This document shows, piece by piece, positions 50,201-57,459 of a DNA stretch of 64,000 nt; the stretch's first letter is position 1; every line of letters begins with the position of its first letter. Origin of the DNA: Streptomyces sp. NBC_00273 (GTDB taxonomy: Bacteria > Actinomycetota > Actinomycetes > Streptomycetales > Streptomycetaceae). The notes beneath the pieces are model-generated. The model was not told where the DNA came from. It ran no database searches and saw only the letters and a program-made list of their open reading frames with translations. A program made the position numbers and the translations under genes. Where the stretch lies: assembly GCF_036178145.1 (NCBI RefSeq), contig NZ_CP108067.1, positions 2,480,001 through 2,544,000 of the forward strand. The letters run 5' to 3'.

Positions 50201-52782
50201 CGTCCGTATGCGGCGAAACCGTGACCGTGTGCGCCACCGTCACCGCAGTCGCACCCGGCAGCGGCACCCCCACCGGAACCATCACCTTCACCGGCCCCGG
50301 CGAACTCAACACGACCGTACCCCTCGACGCAAGCGGCACGGCATGCGTCACCACCAGCAGCCTCACCAGCGGCACCGTCACCGCCGTCTACAACGGCGAC
50401 GGATGCTTCACCTCATCGACCGACACCACAATGGTGACGGTCAACCAGGCGTCGAGCACGGTATCGGTGACGGTGGAGCCCAACCCGTCCGTATGCGGCG
50501 AAACCGTGACGGTATGCGCCACCGTCACCGCAGTCGCACCCGGCAGCGGAACCCCCACCGGAACCGTCACCTTCACCGGGGCCGGGCTGAACACGACCGT
50601 ACCCCTGGACGCCGGCGGCACGGCCTGCCTGACCACGACCGCGCTGGAGACCGGCACGGTCACGGCTGCCTACGACGGCGACGGATGCTTCACCTCGTCC
50701 ACCGGAACCGCACCGGTGACCGTCAACCAGGCAGCCAGCACGGTATCGGTGACGGTCGAACCCAACCCGTCCGTATGCGGCGAGACCGTGACGGTATGCG
50801 CCACCGTCACCGCAGTCGCACCCGGCAGCGGCACCCCCACCGGAACCATCACCTTCACCGGCCCCGGCGGACTCAACACGACCGTGACCCTCGACGCAGG
50901 CGGCACGGCATGCGTCACCACCAGCAGCCTCACCAGCGGCACCGTCACCGCCGTCTACAACGGCGACGGATGCTTCACCTCATCGACCGGAACCGCGCCG
51001 GTGACCGTCAACCAGGCGTCGAGCACGGTATCGGTGACGGTCGAACCCAACCCGTCCGTGTGCGGCCAGTCCGTGACGGTGTGCGCCACCGTCACCGCAG
51101 TCGCACCCGGCAGCGGCACCCCCACCGGAACCATCACCTTCACCGGCCCCGGCGGACTCAACGTGACACTCGCGCTGGACGCAGGCGGCACGGCCTGCCT
51201 GACCACCAGCAGCCTCACCAGCGGCACGTACTCGGCCACCTACAACGGCGACTCCTGCTTCGCCAGCTCGGACAGCCCCTTCGACGTGACGGTCAACCAG
51301 GCCGCCAGCACCACCACCGTATCGGTCGAACCCAACCCGTCCGTATGCGGCGAAACCGTGACCGTGTGCGCCACCGTCACCGCAGTCGCACCCGGCAGCG
51401 GCACCCCCACCGGAACCATCACCTTCACCGGCCCCGGCGGACTCAACACGACCGTACCCCTCGACGCAGGCGGCACGGCATGCGTCACCACCAGCAGCCT
51501 CACCAGCGGCACCGTCACCGCCGTCTACAACGGCGACGGATGCTTCTCCTCGTCCACCGGAACCGCGCCGGTGACCGTCAACCAGGCGGCCAGCACCACC
51601 ACCGTGTCGGTGACCCCCAACCCCTCGGTGTGCGGCCAGTCCGTGACGGTGTGCGCCACCGTCACCGCGGTCGCACCCGGCAGCGGCACCCCCACCGGAA
51701 CCGTCACCTTCACCGGGGCCGGGCTGAACACGACCGTACCCCTGGACGCCGGCGGCACGGCGTGCGTCACCACGAGCAGCCTCACCAGCGGCACGGTCAC
51801 GGCCGTCTACAACGGCGCGGGATGTTTCTCCTCATCGACCGGCACCGCACCGGTGACCGTCAACCAGGCGGCCAGCACCACCACCGTGTCGGTGACCCCC
51901 AACCCCTCGGTGTGCGGCCAGTCCGTAGCAGTGTGCGCCACCGTCACCGCAGTCGCACCCGGCAGCGGAACCCCCACCGGAACCGTCACCTTCACCGGCC
52001 CCGGCGGACTGAACACGACGGTGCCCCTGAACGCAGGCGGCACGGCGTGCGTCACCACGAGCAGCCTCGCCAGCGGCACGGTCACGGCCGCCTACAACGG
52101 CGACGGATGCTTCAAACCGTCGAACGGCACGACGGGCGTGACCGTGAACAACGCCCAGACCACGACCGCGCTCACCATCACCCCCAACCCCGCAGTCTGC
52201 GGCCGCCCGGTGACGTTCTGCGCCACGGTCACGACCGTCGCGCCGGGCAGCGGCACGCCCACCGGGACGGTCACCTTCACCGGCCCCGGCGGCTTCAGCC
52301 AGACCGTGACGCTCAACGCCGGAGGCACGGCCTGCGTCACCACCACCGCGGGCGCCAGCGGCACGGTGACCGCCGTCTACAACGGCGGCACCTGCCACAG
52401 TCCCTCCGCAATGGCGGCCAACCTGACCGTGAACCCGGCTCCCACGACGCTCACGGCGGCCCCGGCGCAGATCCGCCTGCGGACGAACGGCACGTTCGTC
52501 ATCCCGTCGATGAGCGCCACGCTCAAGGTCACCTCGAGCGCCGCTCCGCTCCCGGGACAACTGGTCACCTTCAAGGCGAACACGACGCTCGGACCCATCG
52601 TCCTCGGGACCGCGCTCACCAACGCCAGCGGAGTGGCGACTCTGGCGCCGCCGATGCTGCCGGTTCCCAGCACGGTGATCACGGCGACGAGCTACACCGC
52701 GTCCTTCGCGGGGACGAGTTGCTACGCCGCTTCCTCCGTGACGGCGCCGCTGACACTCGTCCTCTTCCCGCTCCTTCCCTGA
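47299..52782 (+). CDS. giant Ig-like repeat protein with cysteine-rich repeats
   Basis: An 1,827-residue protein built of about 19 Ig-like (bacterial type, Big-like) domains of roughly 95 residues. Repeats 1 and 2 diverge; repeats 3-18 share a core with NPSVCGETVTVCATV, GSGTPTGTVTF, GGTACVTT and YNGDGCF, giving four cysteines each, which could form two disulfides per domain. The last unit is degenerate and ends at LFPLLP. I see no signal peptide, membrane helix, LPXTG or other wall-anchoring signal. The start ATG 47299 has AAAGGGA 8 nt away; the open frame upstream adds no export signal either. Such proteins are usually extracellular adhesins or stalks; here the export route is unclear. DNA identity between units suggests recent expansion. 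Confidence 0.88.
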   Translation: MASSTTTVTSAPDPSVFGQSVTFTATVQPEVAGPTPTGSVEFVVDAVPVATVPLDMSGQAQYTTSDLEVGLHGMEANYSGDAEYDPSTGADTQEVTLANTTTTLAFDPEPSVCGETVTATAQVTPVPPGAGTPTGLVSFIVSDDGPVLTAPVDVNGQAQVSFSGLDVGFHQAAAFYTGDADFNGSNSPLTLHVVNPAPVSVTVSANPDPSVCGETVTLCATVAPVSSGVGNPSGSVTFTGPGGLNETVPLDAGGTACVTTTVLETGTVTASYGGDDCYASGTGTFDVTVNPASSTVSVTVEPNPSVCGETVTVCATVTAVAPGSGTPTGTVTFTGPGGLNETVTLDAGGTACLTTTVLETGTVTAAYNGDGCFSSSTGTAPVTVNQAASTVSVTVEPNPSVCGETVTVCATVTAVAPGSGTPTGTITFTGPGGLNTTVPLDAGGTACVTTSSLTSGTVTAIYNGDGCFSSSTGTFDVTVNPASSTVSVTVEPNPSVCGETVTVCATVTAVAPGSGTPTGTITFTGPGGLNETVTLDAGGTACLTTTVLETGTVTATYNGDGCFTSSTGTAPVTVNQAASTTTVSVTPNPSVCGETVTVCATVTAVAPGSGTPTGTVTFTGAGLNTTVPLDASGTACVTTTALETGTVTAVYNGEECFSPSTGTADVAVNPASSTVSVTVEPNPSVCGETVTVCATVTAVAPGSGTPTGTVTFTGPGGLNTTVALDAAGTACVTTTALETGTVTVTYTGDTCFLSSTGSLDVTVNPASSTVSVTVEPNPSVCGETVTVCATVTAVAPGSGTPTGTVTFLLPDGSTQVAGLDAAGTACVTTTALETGTVTVTYTGDTCFLSSTGSLDVTVNPASSTVSVTVEPNPSVCGQSVTVCATVTAVAPGSGTPTGTITFTGPGGLNVTLALDAGGTACLTTSSLTSGTYSATYNGDSCFASSDSPFDVTVNQAASTTTVSVEPNPSVCGETVTVCATVTAVAPGSGTPTGTITFTGPGELNTTVPLDASGTACVTTSSLTSGTVTAVYNGDGCFTSSTDTTMVTVNQASSTVSVTVEPNPSVCGETVTVCATVTAVAPGSGTPTGTVTFTGAGLNTTVPLDAGGTACLTTTALETGTVTAAYDGDGCFTSSTGTAPVTVNQAASTVSVTVEPNPSVCGETVTVCATVTAVAPGSGTPTGTITFTGPGGLNTTVTLDAGGTACVTTSSLTSGTVTAVYNGDGCFTSSTGTAPVTVNQASSTVSVTVEPNPSVCGQSVTVCATVTAVAPGSGTPTGTITFTGPGGLNVTLALDAGGTACLTTSSLTSGTYSATYNGDSCFASSDSPFDVTVNQAASTTTVSVEPNPSVCGETVTVCATVTAVAPGSGTPTGTITFTGPGGLNTTVPLDAGGTACVTTSSLTSGTVTAVYNGDGCFSSSTGTAPVTVNQAASTTTVSVTPNPSVCGQSVTVCATVTAVAPGSGTPTGTVTFTGAGLNTTVPLDAGGTACVTTSSLTSGTVTAVYNGAGCFSSSTGTAPVTVNQAASTTTVSVTPNPSVCGQSVAVCATVTAVAPGSGTPTGTVTFTGPGGLNTTVPLNAGGTACVTTSSLASGTVTAAYNGDGCFKPSNGTTGVTVNNAQTTTALTITPNPAVCGRPVTFCATVTTVAPGSGTPTGTVTFTGPGGFSQTVTLNAGGTACVTTTAGASGTVTAVYNGGTCHSPSAMAANLTVNPAPTTLTAAPAQIRLRTNGTFVIPSMSATLKVTSSAAPLPGQLVTFKANTTLGPIVLGTALTNASGVATLAPPMLPVPSTVITATSYTASFAGTSCYAASSVTAPLTLVLFPLLP
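47939..52430 (+). repeat. array of about 285-bp direct repeats
   Basis: Tandem units of about 280-288 bp encode repeats 3-18 of the giant protein. The two-unit block around 49974-50220 recurs almost base for base at 51111-51357, offset 1137 bp, or four units. Another near-identical pair lies 285 bp apart at about 49486 and 49771. This indicates unequal recombination or copy-and-paste growth. Confidence 0.85.
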
Positions 52783-53099
52783 CCGAACACCGGTCACCGC
52801 TCCGGGAACCACGGGCCGGGGCGGGCCGGCGGACCGGGGCGGCAGCCGCCGCCCCGGTCCGCTGCCGGGCCGCCGGGCTGCGGCAGATCTGCCCGTAGGG
52901 CCGGTCGGCGTCCGCACTCGGACTCCACGACCCTGAACGCGGGGCGGGCCCTCCACGGTCCGCCCGCCCGCGACGCGGCCCGTCACGGGTCCGTCCGTAT
53001 GTGCGATATGGGCGGTGTATAGGTCCGGGAGACAGCGTTACGGGGCTGCTGACGACGCACGGGACTTCCCCGCGCCACCGGTCCCGAAGGACGACGCTC
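52783..53099. promoter_or_regulatory. region between the giant repeat gene and the acyl-ligase locus
   Basis: Apart from the strong hairpin at 52829-52862, it contains a perfect 12-bp palindrome GGCAGATCTGCC (52882-52893) and a possible -10 TATAGG at 53018-53023 about 80 bp before the thioesterase gene, without a clear -35. It probably drives the nine-gene locus. Confidence 0.45.
52829..52862 (+). terminator. perfect 15-bp hairpin after the giant repeat gene
   Basis: GCGGACCGGGGCGGC (52829-52843), loop AGCC, exact complement at 52848-52862. It should stop read-through into the downstream biosynthetic genes. Confidence 0.8.
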
Positions 53100-53894
53100 A
53101 TGACCAACTCCGCCGTGCGGTGGTTCCACTCGTACCGGACCACTCCCGACCCGGAGCTGCGCCTGGTGTGCTTCCCGCACGCCGGTGGTGCACCCACCTC
53201 CTACTGGTCGTGGGCCAACGCGGTGCCCAAGGAGATCGAGGTCCTCGCGACCTGCTACCCCGGCCGCCAGGACCGGATGGGCGAGCCGTTCGCGCCCTCC
53301 CTGCAGGCCATGGCGGACGACATCGCCACCGCACTGCGCGACCTGGGGGACGTACCGCTCGCCCTGTTCGGTCACAGCATGGGGTCGGTGGTCGCCCACG
53401 AGGTGGCGCTGCGACTCGACGCCGACCACGGCATCGCCCCGGTGAGGCTGTTCGTGTCCGGGTCCGAGGCGCCCCACCGTCGTGAGAGGGAGCAGAGCCA
53501 GCCCGAGAGCGACGCCGAGTTCCTGGCGCAGCTGCGCGGGCTGGGGCATTCCTCGCTGGCTGCGATCGAGGACCCCGCGCTGCTGCAGCTCGTGCTGCCG
53601 AGCATCCGTGCCGACTACCGGCTGTCCGCCGCCTACCGGCCGGCGGAAGGGGCCCGCCGGCACCGCGCGCCGCTCGTCGCGTACGCCGGCGCGGAGGACG
53701 CCCACTGCACGGCCGAGGACCTGACGGCCTGGTCGCAGTACACCGCCGGCGCCTTCGAGACCCGGGTCTTCCCCGGCGACCACTTCTACCTCCAGGCCCA
53801 GGAACAGCCCCTGCTGGCCCACATCACCGGACATCTGGCGGCCGACCTCAGGCTGCGCCGGGTACTGAACGCGGCGCGCCGCACCAACGGCTGA
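53100..53894 (+). CDS. type II thioesterase
   Basis: Alpha/beta-hydrolase of 264 residues, of the RifR/GrsT editing thioesterase type that clears wrong acyl groups from carrier proteins, or may release the product. Nucleophile Ser93 in GHSMG, oxyanion FPHAGG near residue 25, and catalytic His228 in GDHFYL are all present, along with the typical CYPGRQDRMGEP segment. First gene of the locus; the FAAL gene follows 50 bp later. A possible -10 (TATAGG) lies about 80 bp upstream. Type II thioesterases mark carrier-protein-dependent biosynthesis. Confidence 0.92.
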   Translation: MTNSAVRWFHSYRTTPDPELRLVCFPHAGGAPTSYWSWANAVPKEIEVLATCYPGRQDRMGEPFAPSLQAMADDIATALRDLGDVPLALFGHSMGSVVAHEVALRLDADHGIAPVRLFVSGSEAPHRREREQSQPESDAEFLAQLRGLGHSSLAAIEDPALLQLVLPSIRADYRLSAAYRPAEGARRHRAPLVAYAGAEDAHCTAEDLTAWSQYTAGAFETRVFPGDHFYLQAQEQPLLAHITGHLAADLRLRRVLNAARRTNG

Positions 53895-53944
53895 TCCGCC
53901 GACGCCCCCACGCACCGCCCGCTCAGGAAGGAAGCCCCACCCCG

Positions 53945-55714
53945 ATGTCCGTTGACCTGGTCACCCGGCTGGAACAGCACGGTCGTGAGATTCCCGGCAA
54001 GGAAGCGGTGGTCTTCGTACGGACCACCGCGGCCGGCCCCGTCAAGGAGCCGCTGACCTACGGTGAACTGGACCGCCGTGCCCGCTCCCTGGCCTCGTGG
54101 TTGCGCGGACGGTGCTCGATCGGCGACCGGGTGATGCTGCTGTACGGGACGGGCCCCGAGTTCATCAGCACCCTGGCCGCGTGCATGTACGCGGGTGTGG
54201 TGGCGGTGCCCGCGCCGCAGCCGAGTACCCAGCGGGGCCACAGCTCGCGCTCGGACGGCATCGTGCGCGACGCCGGCATCCGCCTGGTGCTGACCGACGC
54301 CGCAACCCACGAGGACGCCTGTGCCTTCCTGGCCGAGGCCGGTCCCGCGGAACTCGCCTGCGTGGCCACCGACCTGCTGGAGCTGCCCGACGCGCCGAGC
54401 TGGGAGGTGCCCCCGGTCACCGTCGACACGCCGGTGATCATCCAGTACACCTCCGGATCGACCAGCTCCCCCAAGGGCGTCGTGGTCACCCACGGCTCGC
54501 TCGCCCACAACCTGTGCCTCAACGCACGGGCCTTCGGGGTGGACGCTGACAGCCGCACCTGCAGCTGGCTGCCGCAGCACCACGACATGGGGCTCATCGG
54601 CATGCTCCTCACCCCGCTGTACCAGGGCGGCACGGCCTTCAAGCTCGCCTCCATGGACTTCCTGCGCCGGCCGCACGTGTGGCTGGACCTGATCGGCCGG
54701 GAGCGCATCCACACGGTGGTCGCGCCCAACTTCGCGTACGACCTGTGCACCCGGCGCATCACGGACGCGCAGCTCGCCGGTCTGGACTTCTCCTCCCTCG
54801 TCAACGCGGGCAACGGCGCGGAGCCGGTGAGCGCGGACACCCTGCGCCGGTTCGCCGAGCGGTTCGCGCCCGCCGGCTTCCGCCCGGAGCACTTCAGCCC
54901 CTGCTACGGCATGGCCGAGACCACGCTCATCGTCAGCGGCACCGGGCCCGGCGAGGCCCCGGTCCTGCTGCCGGTGGACGGGGACGCGCTCGCGGCCAAC
55001 GAGATCCGCCCCGTCCCGGCGGGTGCCGGTACGCCGACCTTGGTCAGCAGTGGCACGGTGCACGACCTCAGCGTGCTCATCGTCGACCCGGTGACCCGGC
55101 AGACCCTTCCCGACGGCCGGATCGGCGAGATCTGGGTACGCGGCGCCAGCGTCGGTGCGGGCTACTGGCGCAACGAGGAGGCGACCGAGCGCACCTTCCG
55201 CGCGGTCACGGCGGAGGGCGCGGAAGGCTATCTGCGCACGGGCGACACCGGCTCCCTGTACGAGGGTCGGCTCTACGTCACCGGCCGGATCAAGGAGGTC
55301 CTGGTCATCAACGGCCGCAACCTCTACCCGCACGACATCGAGCGTGAGCTGGCCTCGATGTTCGACGGTTTCCAGGGGCTCAGCGGCAGCGTCTGCACGG
55401 TGCCCGCTGCGGGCGACGGCGCCACCGCGGGATCCGGCGAGCAGCTCGTGGTCATGCACGAGGTACGGCGGGCCGGGGCCGATGCCGACGAACTGGCGGC
55501 GCTCGCACGCCGGCTGCGCGCGGAGCTGGCGACCCGGGTCGGCGTCGGCATCCCCCACTTGCTGCTGCTGCGTCCCGGCCAGATCCGCAAGACCACCAGC
55601 GGCAAGGTGCAGCGCACCCTGATGCGGGAGCTGTACCTGTCCGGCGAGTTGCAGCCGCTCGCCGCGGACCGCTCGGCCTCCGCGCGCCGTACGGGCACTG
55701 CGGGCGCGGCGTGA
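53945..55714 (+). CDS. fatty acyl-AMP ligase (FAAL)
   Basis: ANL-family adenylating enzyme of 589 residues that activates a fatty acid as acyl-AMP and passes it to an acyl carrier protein rather than CoA. The P-loop-like YTSGSTSSPKG (near 170), the FAAL hallmark WLPQHHDMGLIG (near 207), PNFAYDLC (near 262) and CYGMAETT (near 320) are visible; the C-terminal catalytic Lys region GQIRKTTSGKVQR is intact. FAAL assignment over CoA-ligase rests on the HHDMGLIG and PNFAYDLC pattern. Its stop overlaps the next start (GTGA). The likely partner is the ACP at 62521. Confidence 0.92.
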   Translation: MSVDLVTRLEQHGREIPGKEAVVFVRTTAAGPVKEPLTYGELDRRARSLASWLRGRCSIGDRVMLLYGTGPEFISTLAACMYAGVVAVPAPQPSTQRGHSSRSDGIVRDAGIRLVLTDAATHEDACAFLAEAGPAELACVATDLLELPDAPSWEVPPVTVDTPVIIQYTSGSTSSPKGVVVTHGSLAHNLCLNARAFGVDADSRTCSWLPQHHDMGLIGMLLTPLYQGGTAFKLASMDFLRRPHVWLDLIGRERIHTVVAPNFAYDLCTRRITDAQLAGLDFSSLVNAGNGAEPVSADTLRRFAERFAPAGFRPEHFSPCYGMAETTLIVSGTGPGEAPVLLPVDGDALAANEIRPVPAGAGTPTLVSSGTVHDLSVLIVDPVTRQTLPDGRIGEIWVRGASVGAGYWRNEEATERTFRAVTAEGAEGYLRTGDTGSLYEGRLYVTGRIKEVLVINGRNLYPHDIERELASMFDGFQGLSGSVCTVPAAGDGATAGSGEQLVVMHEVRRAGADADELAALARRLRAELATRVGVGIPHLLLLRPGQIRKTTSGKVQRTLMRELYLSGELQPLAADRSASARRTGTAGAA

Positions 55715-57459
55715 GCCCGCACCCCGTCCAGCGCCGCGCGGCGCTCCTCGACAGCGGGCTCGGCGATCCCGGCAACGGCGGAAGGCTGTTCTCGTACGCC
55801 CGGTGCGGAGCGCTGGACGAACGAGAGGAGTTCCCGGTCGAGATCTGCCGTGAGCTGGACCTGCTGGGCCTGCCGCGGGCGTACGTCCCGGTCGCGTACG
55901 GCGGCGAGTTGCAGCGCTACGACGAAACGCTGCAGCTGATGCGCGCGGTCGCCCGGCGGGACCTGACCGTGGCCATCGCGCACGGGAAGACCTTCCTCGG
56001 CGCCGTCAGCGCCTGGGTCGGCGGTACCCCGGAGCAGGCTCGCGCGCTGGGCGCGCGGATCGCGGACGGGGCGGTGGTCTCGTGGGGCCTGACCGAGCGC
56101 GAGCACGGCAGCGATCTGCTGGCCGGCGAGGTCACCGCGGCCGCACACGGCGACGGCTACCGGGTGAGCGGTGAGAAGTGGCTGATCAACAACGCCAATC
56201 GCGGTGAGCTGGTGTGCCTGCTCGCCCGGACGGACGCGGATGCGTCGGCCGGCGCCCGCGGCTTCAGTCTGCTGCTGGTCGACAAGCAGGCGCTGCCCCG
56301 GGAGTCCTGGCGTCCGCTGCCCGGTGTGAAGCTGCACGGCATCCGTGGCGCCGACATCGGCGGACTCTCCTTCTCCGACGCTCCCGTCCCGGGCTCGGCC
56401 CTGGTGGGCACCGAGGGTGCGGGCACCGAAATCGTCCTCAAGAGCCTGCAGTTGACCCGCACGCTGTGCGCCTCGCTCTCGCTCGGCGCGGCGGACAACG
56501 CCCTGGATCTGGCGGTCGGCTTCGCCCGCCACCGGCAGGCGTACGGGCACCGGCTGCTGGACCTGCCGCAGACCCGTCGGCTGCTGGCCCGCTCGTACGC
56601 CGACGTGCTGCTCTGCGAGGCGCTCACCCTCGTCTCGGCCCGCAGCATCCACGCGCTGACCGGTGAGCTGTCCGTGGTGTCGGCCGTGGCGAAGTACCTG
56701 GTCCCCACCGTGGTGGACGAGGTCCTCGCCCGGCTCGGTACCGTCCTCGGCGCCCGGTCGCTGCTCGCCGGCGACACCTGGGAGCACGGCCGTTTCCAGA
56801 AGGTGCAGCGCGACCACCGGATCGTCGGCACCTTCGACGGCAACACCCTGGTGAACCTGCATGCATTGGTCAACCACTTCCCGCTGCTGGTACGCCGGTC
56901 GCACAAGGGGACCGTGGACGCCGCGGGGCTGGCGGCGGCCACCGTACTGGACGCGCCGCTGCCGGAGTTCGACCGCGAGGGGCTGAGCCTGCTGCCGCGT
57001 GCCGGCTCCAGCCTCACCCAGTCCCTCGCCGGGGCCGTCACGGAGATCACCGCGGAAGCCGCGAGGGGCGGCGTACCGGCGTCGCTGGCCGCGGCGGCGC
57101 AGCAGCTGCTCGCGGAGGCCGACGCGGTCCTCGACGCGATGGCCGATCACCGGCCGACGGCTGTCGCCGTACCCGCGCGGGCCTTCACGACGGCGGAGCG
57201 GTACGCGGCGGTGCACGCCGGCTCGGCCGCCCTGCACCTGTGGCTGCGCAACCGGCACGCCCTCGACGACGGCGACGGCCTCTGGAGCGGCGGCCTGTGG
57301 CTGGAGGCCGCGCTGACCCGGGTGCTGGCGCGGCTGCGACCCGGCCTGCCCGCGCACGACGAGGTGCTGGACCGGCTGGTCCCCCACCTGACGGCGCAGC
57401 ACGCCGGCGGCCGCCTCCCGTCCCTGCTGCCGTACTCCCTGGTGAAGGACAGCGCATGA
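55711..57459 (+). CDS. acyl-CoA dehydrogenase homologue with Asp at the catalytic-base position
   Basis: Flavoprotein of 582 residues. The acyl-CoA dehydrogenase core occupies the first 400 residues: EFPVEICRELDLLGLP, SWGLTEREHGSD (FAD/substrate), KWLINNA, RQAYGHRLLDL. Where the family has a catalytic Glu before Gly-Thr, this protein reads FDGNT, so Asp376 would be the base. A further 180 residues of C-terminal helical domain follow, as in very-long-chain or FadE-like enzymes. Start is GTG 55711, overlapping the FAAL stop; its own stop overlaps the next ATG. Likely introduces a 2,3-double bond in the ACP- or CoA-bound acyl chain. Confidence 0.88.
   Translation: MSPHPVQRRAALLDSGLGDPGNGGRLFSYARCGALDEREEFPVEICRELDLLGLPRAYVPVAYGGELQRYDETLQLMRAVARRDLTVAIAHGKTFLGAVSAWVGGTPEQARALGARIADGAVVSWGLTEREHGSDLLAGEVTAAAHGDGYRVSGEKWLINNANRGELVCLLARTDADASAGARGFSLLLVDKQALPRESWRPLPGVKLHGIRGADIGGLSFSDAPVPGSALVGTEGAGTEIVLKSLQLTRTLCASLSLGAADNALDLAVGFARHRQAYGHRLLDLPQTRRLLARSYADVLLCEALTLVSARSIHALTGELSVVSAVAKYLVPTVVDEVLARLGTVLGARSLLAGDTWEHGRFQKVQRDHRIVGTFDGNTLVNLHALVNHFPLLVRRSHKGTVDAAGLAAATVLDAPLPEFDREGLSLLPRAGSSLTQSLAGAVTEITAEAARGGVPASLAAAAQQLLAEADAVLDAMADHRPTAVAVPARAFTTAERYAAVHAGSAALHLWLRNRHALDDGDGLWSGGLWLEAALTRVLARLRPGLPAHDEVLDRLVPHLTAQHAGGRLPSLLPYSLVKDSA

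Noticed and set aside
47823..52364. A regular ladder of about 90-codon antisense frames across the repeat array
   Set aside because: Each antisense frame is the shadow of one repeat unit and recurs with the same period; no independent coding signal.
47939..52430. CRISPR-like regular repetition
   Set aside because: Units are about 285 bp, coding and contiguous, without short repeats separated by unique spacers.
52882..52893. GGCAGATCTGCC treated as a firm Lrp site for the FAAL locus
   Set aside because: Similarity to the Lrp palindrome at 42214 is short and the spacing differs by one base; kept only as a remark.
47208..52898. Two very long open frames in another frame over the repeat array, full of His/Arg
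   Set aside because: They mirror the Ig-repeat gene in a shifted frame; composition (RHRHRSRTRQR-like) is an artefact of GC-rich codons and repeats, with no plausible starts or ribosome sites.
53945..55714. NRPS adenylation domain for an amino acid
   Set aside because: The HHDMGLIG and PNFAYDLC signatures and the lack of an amino-acid-binding Asp motif point to a fatty acyl-AMP ligase.
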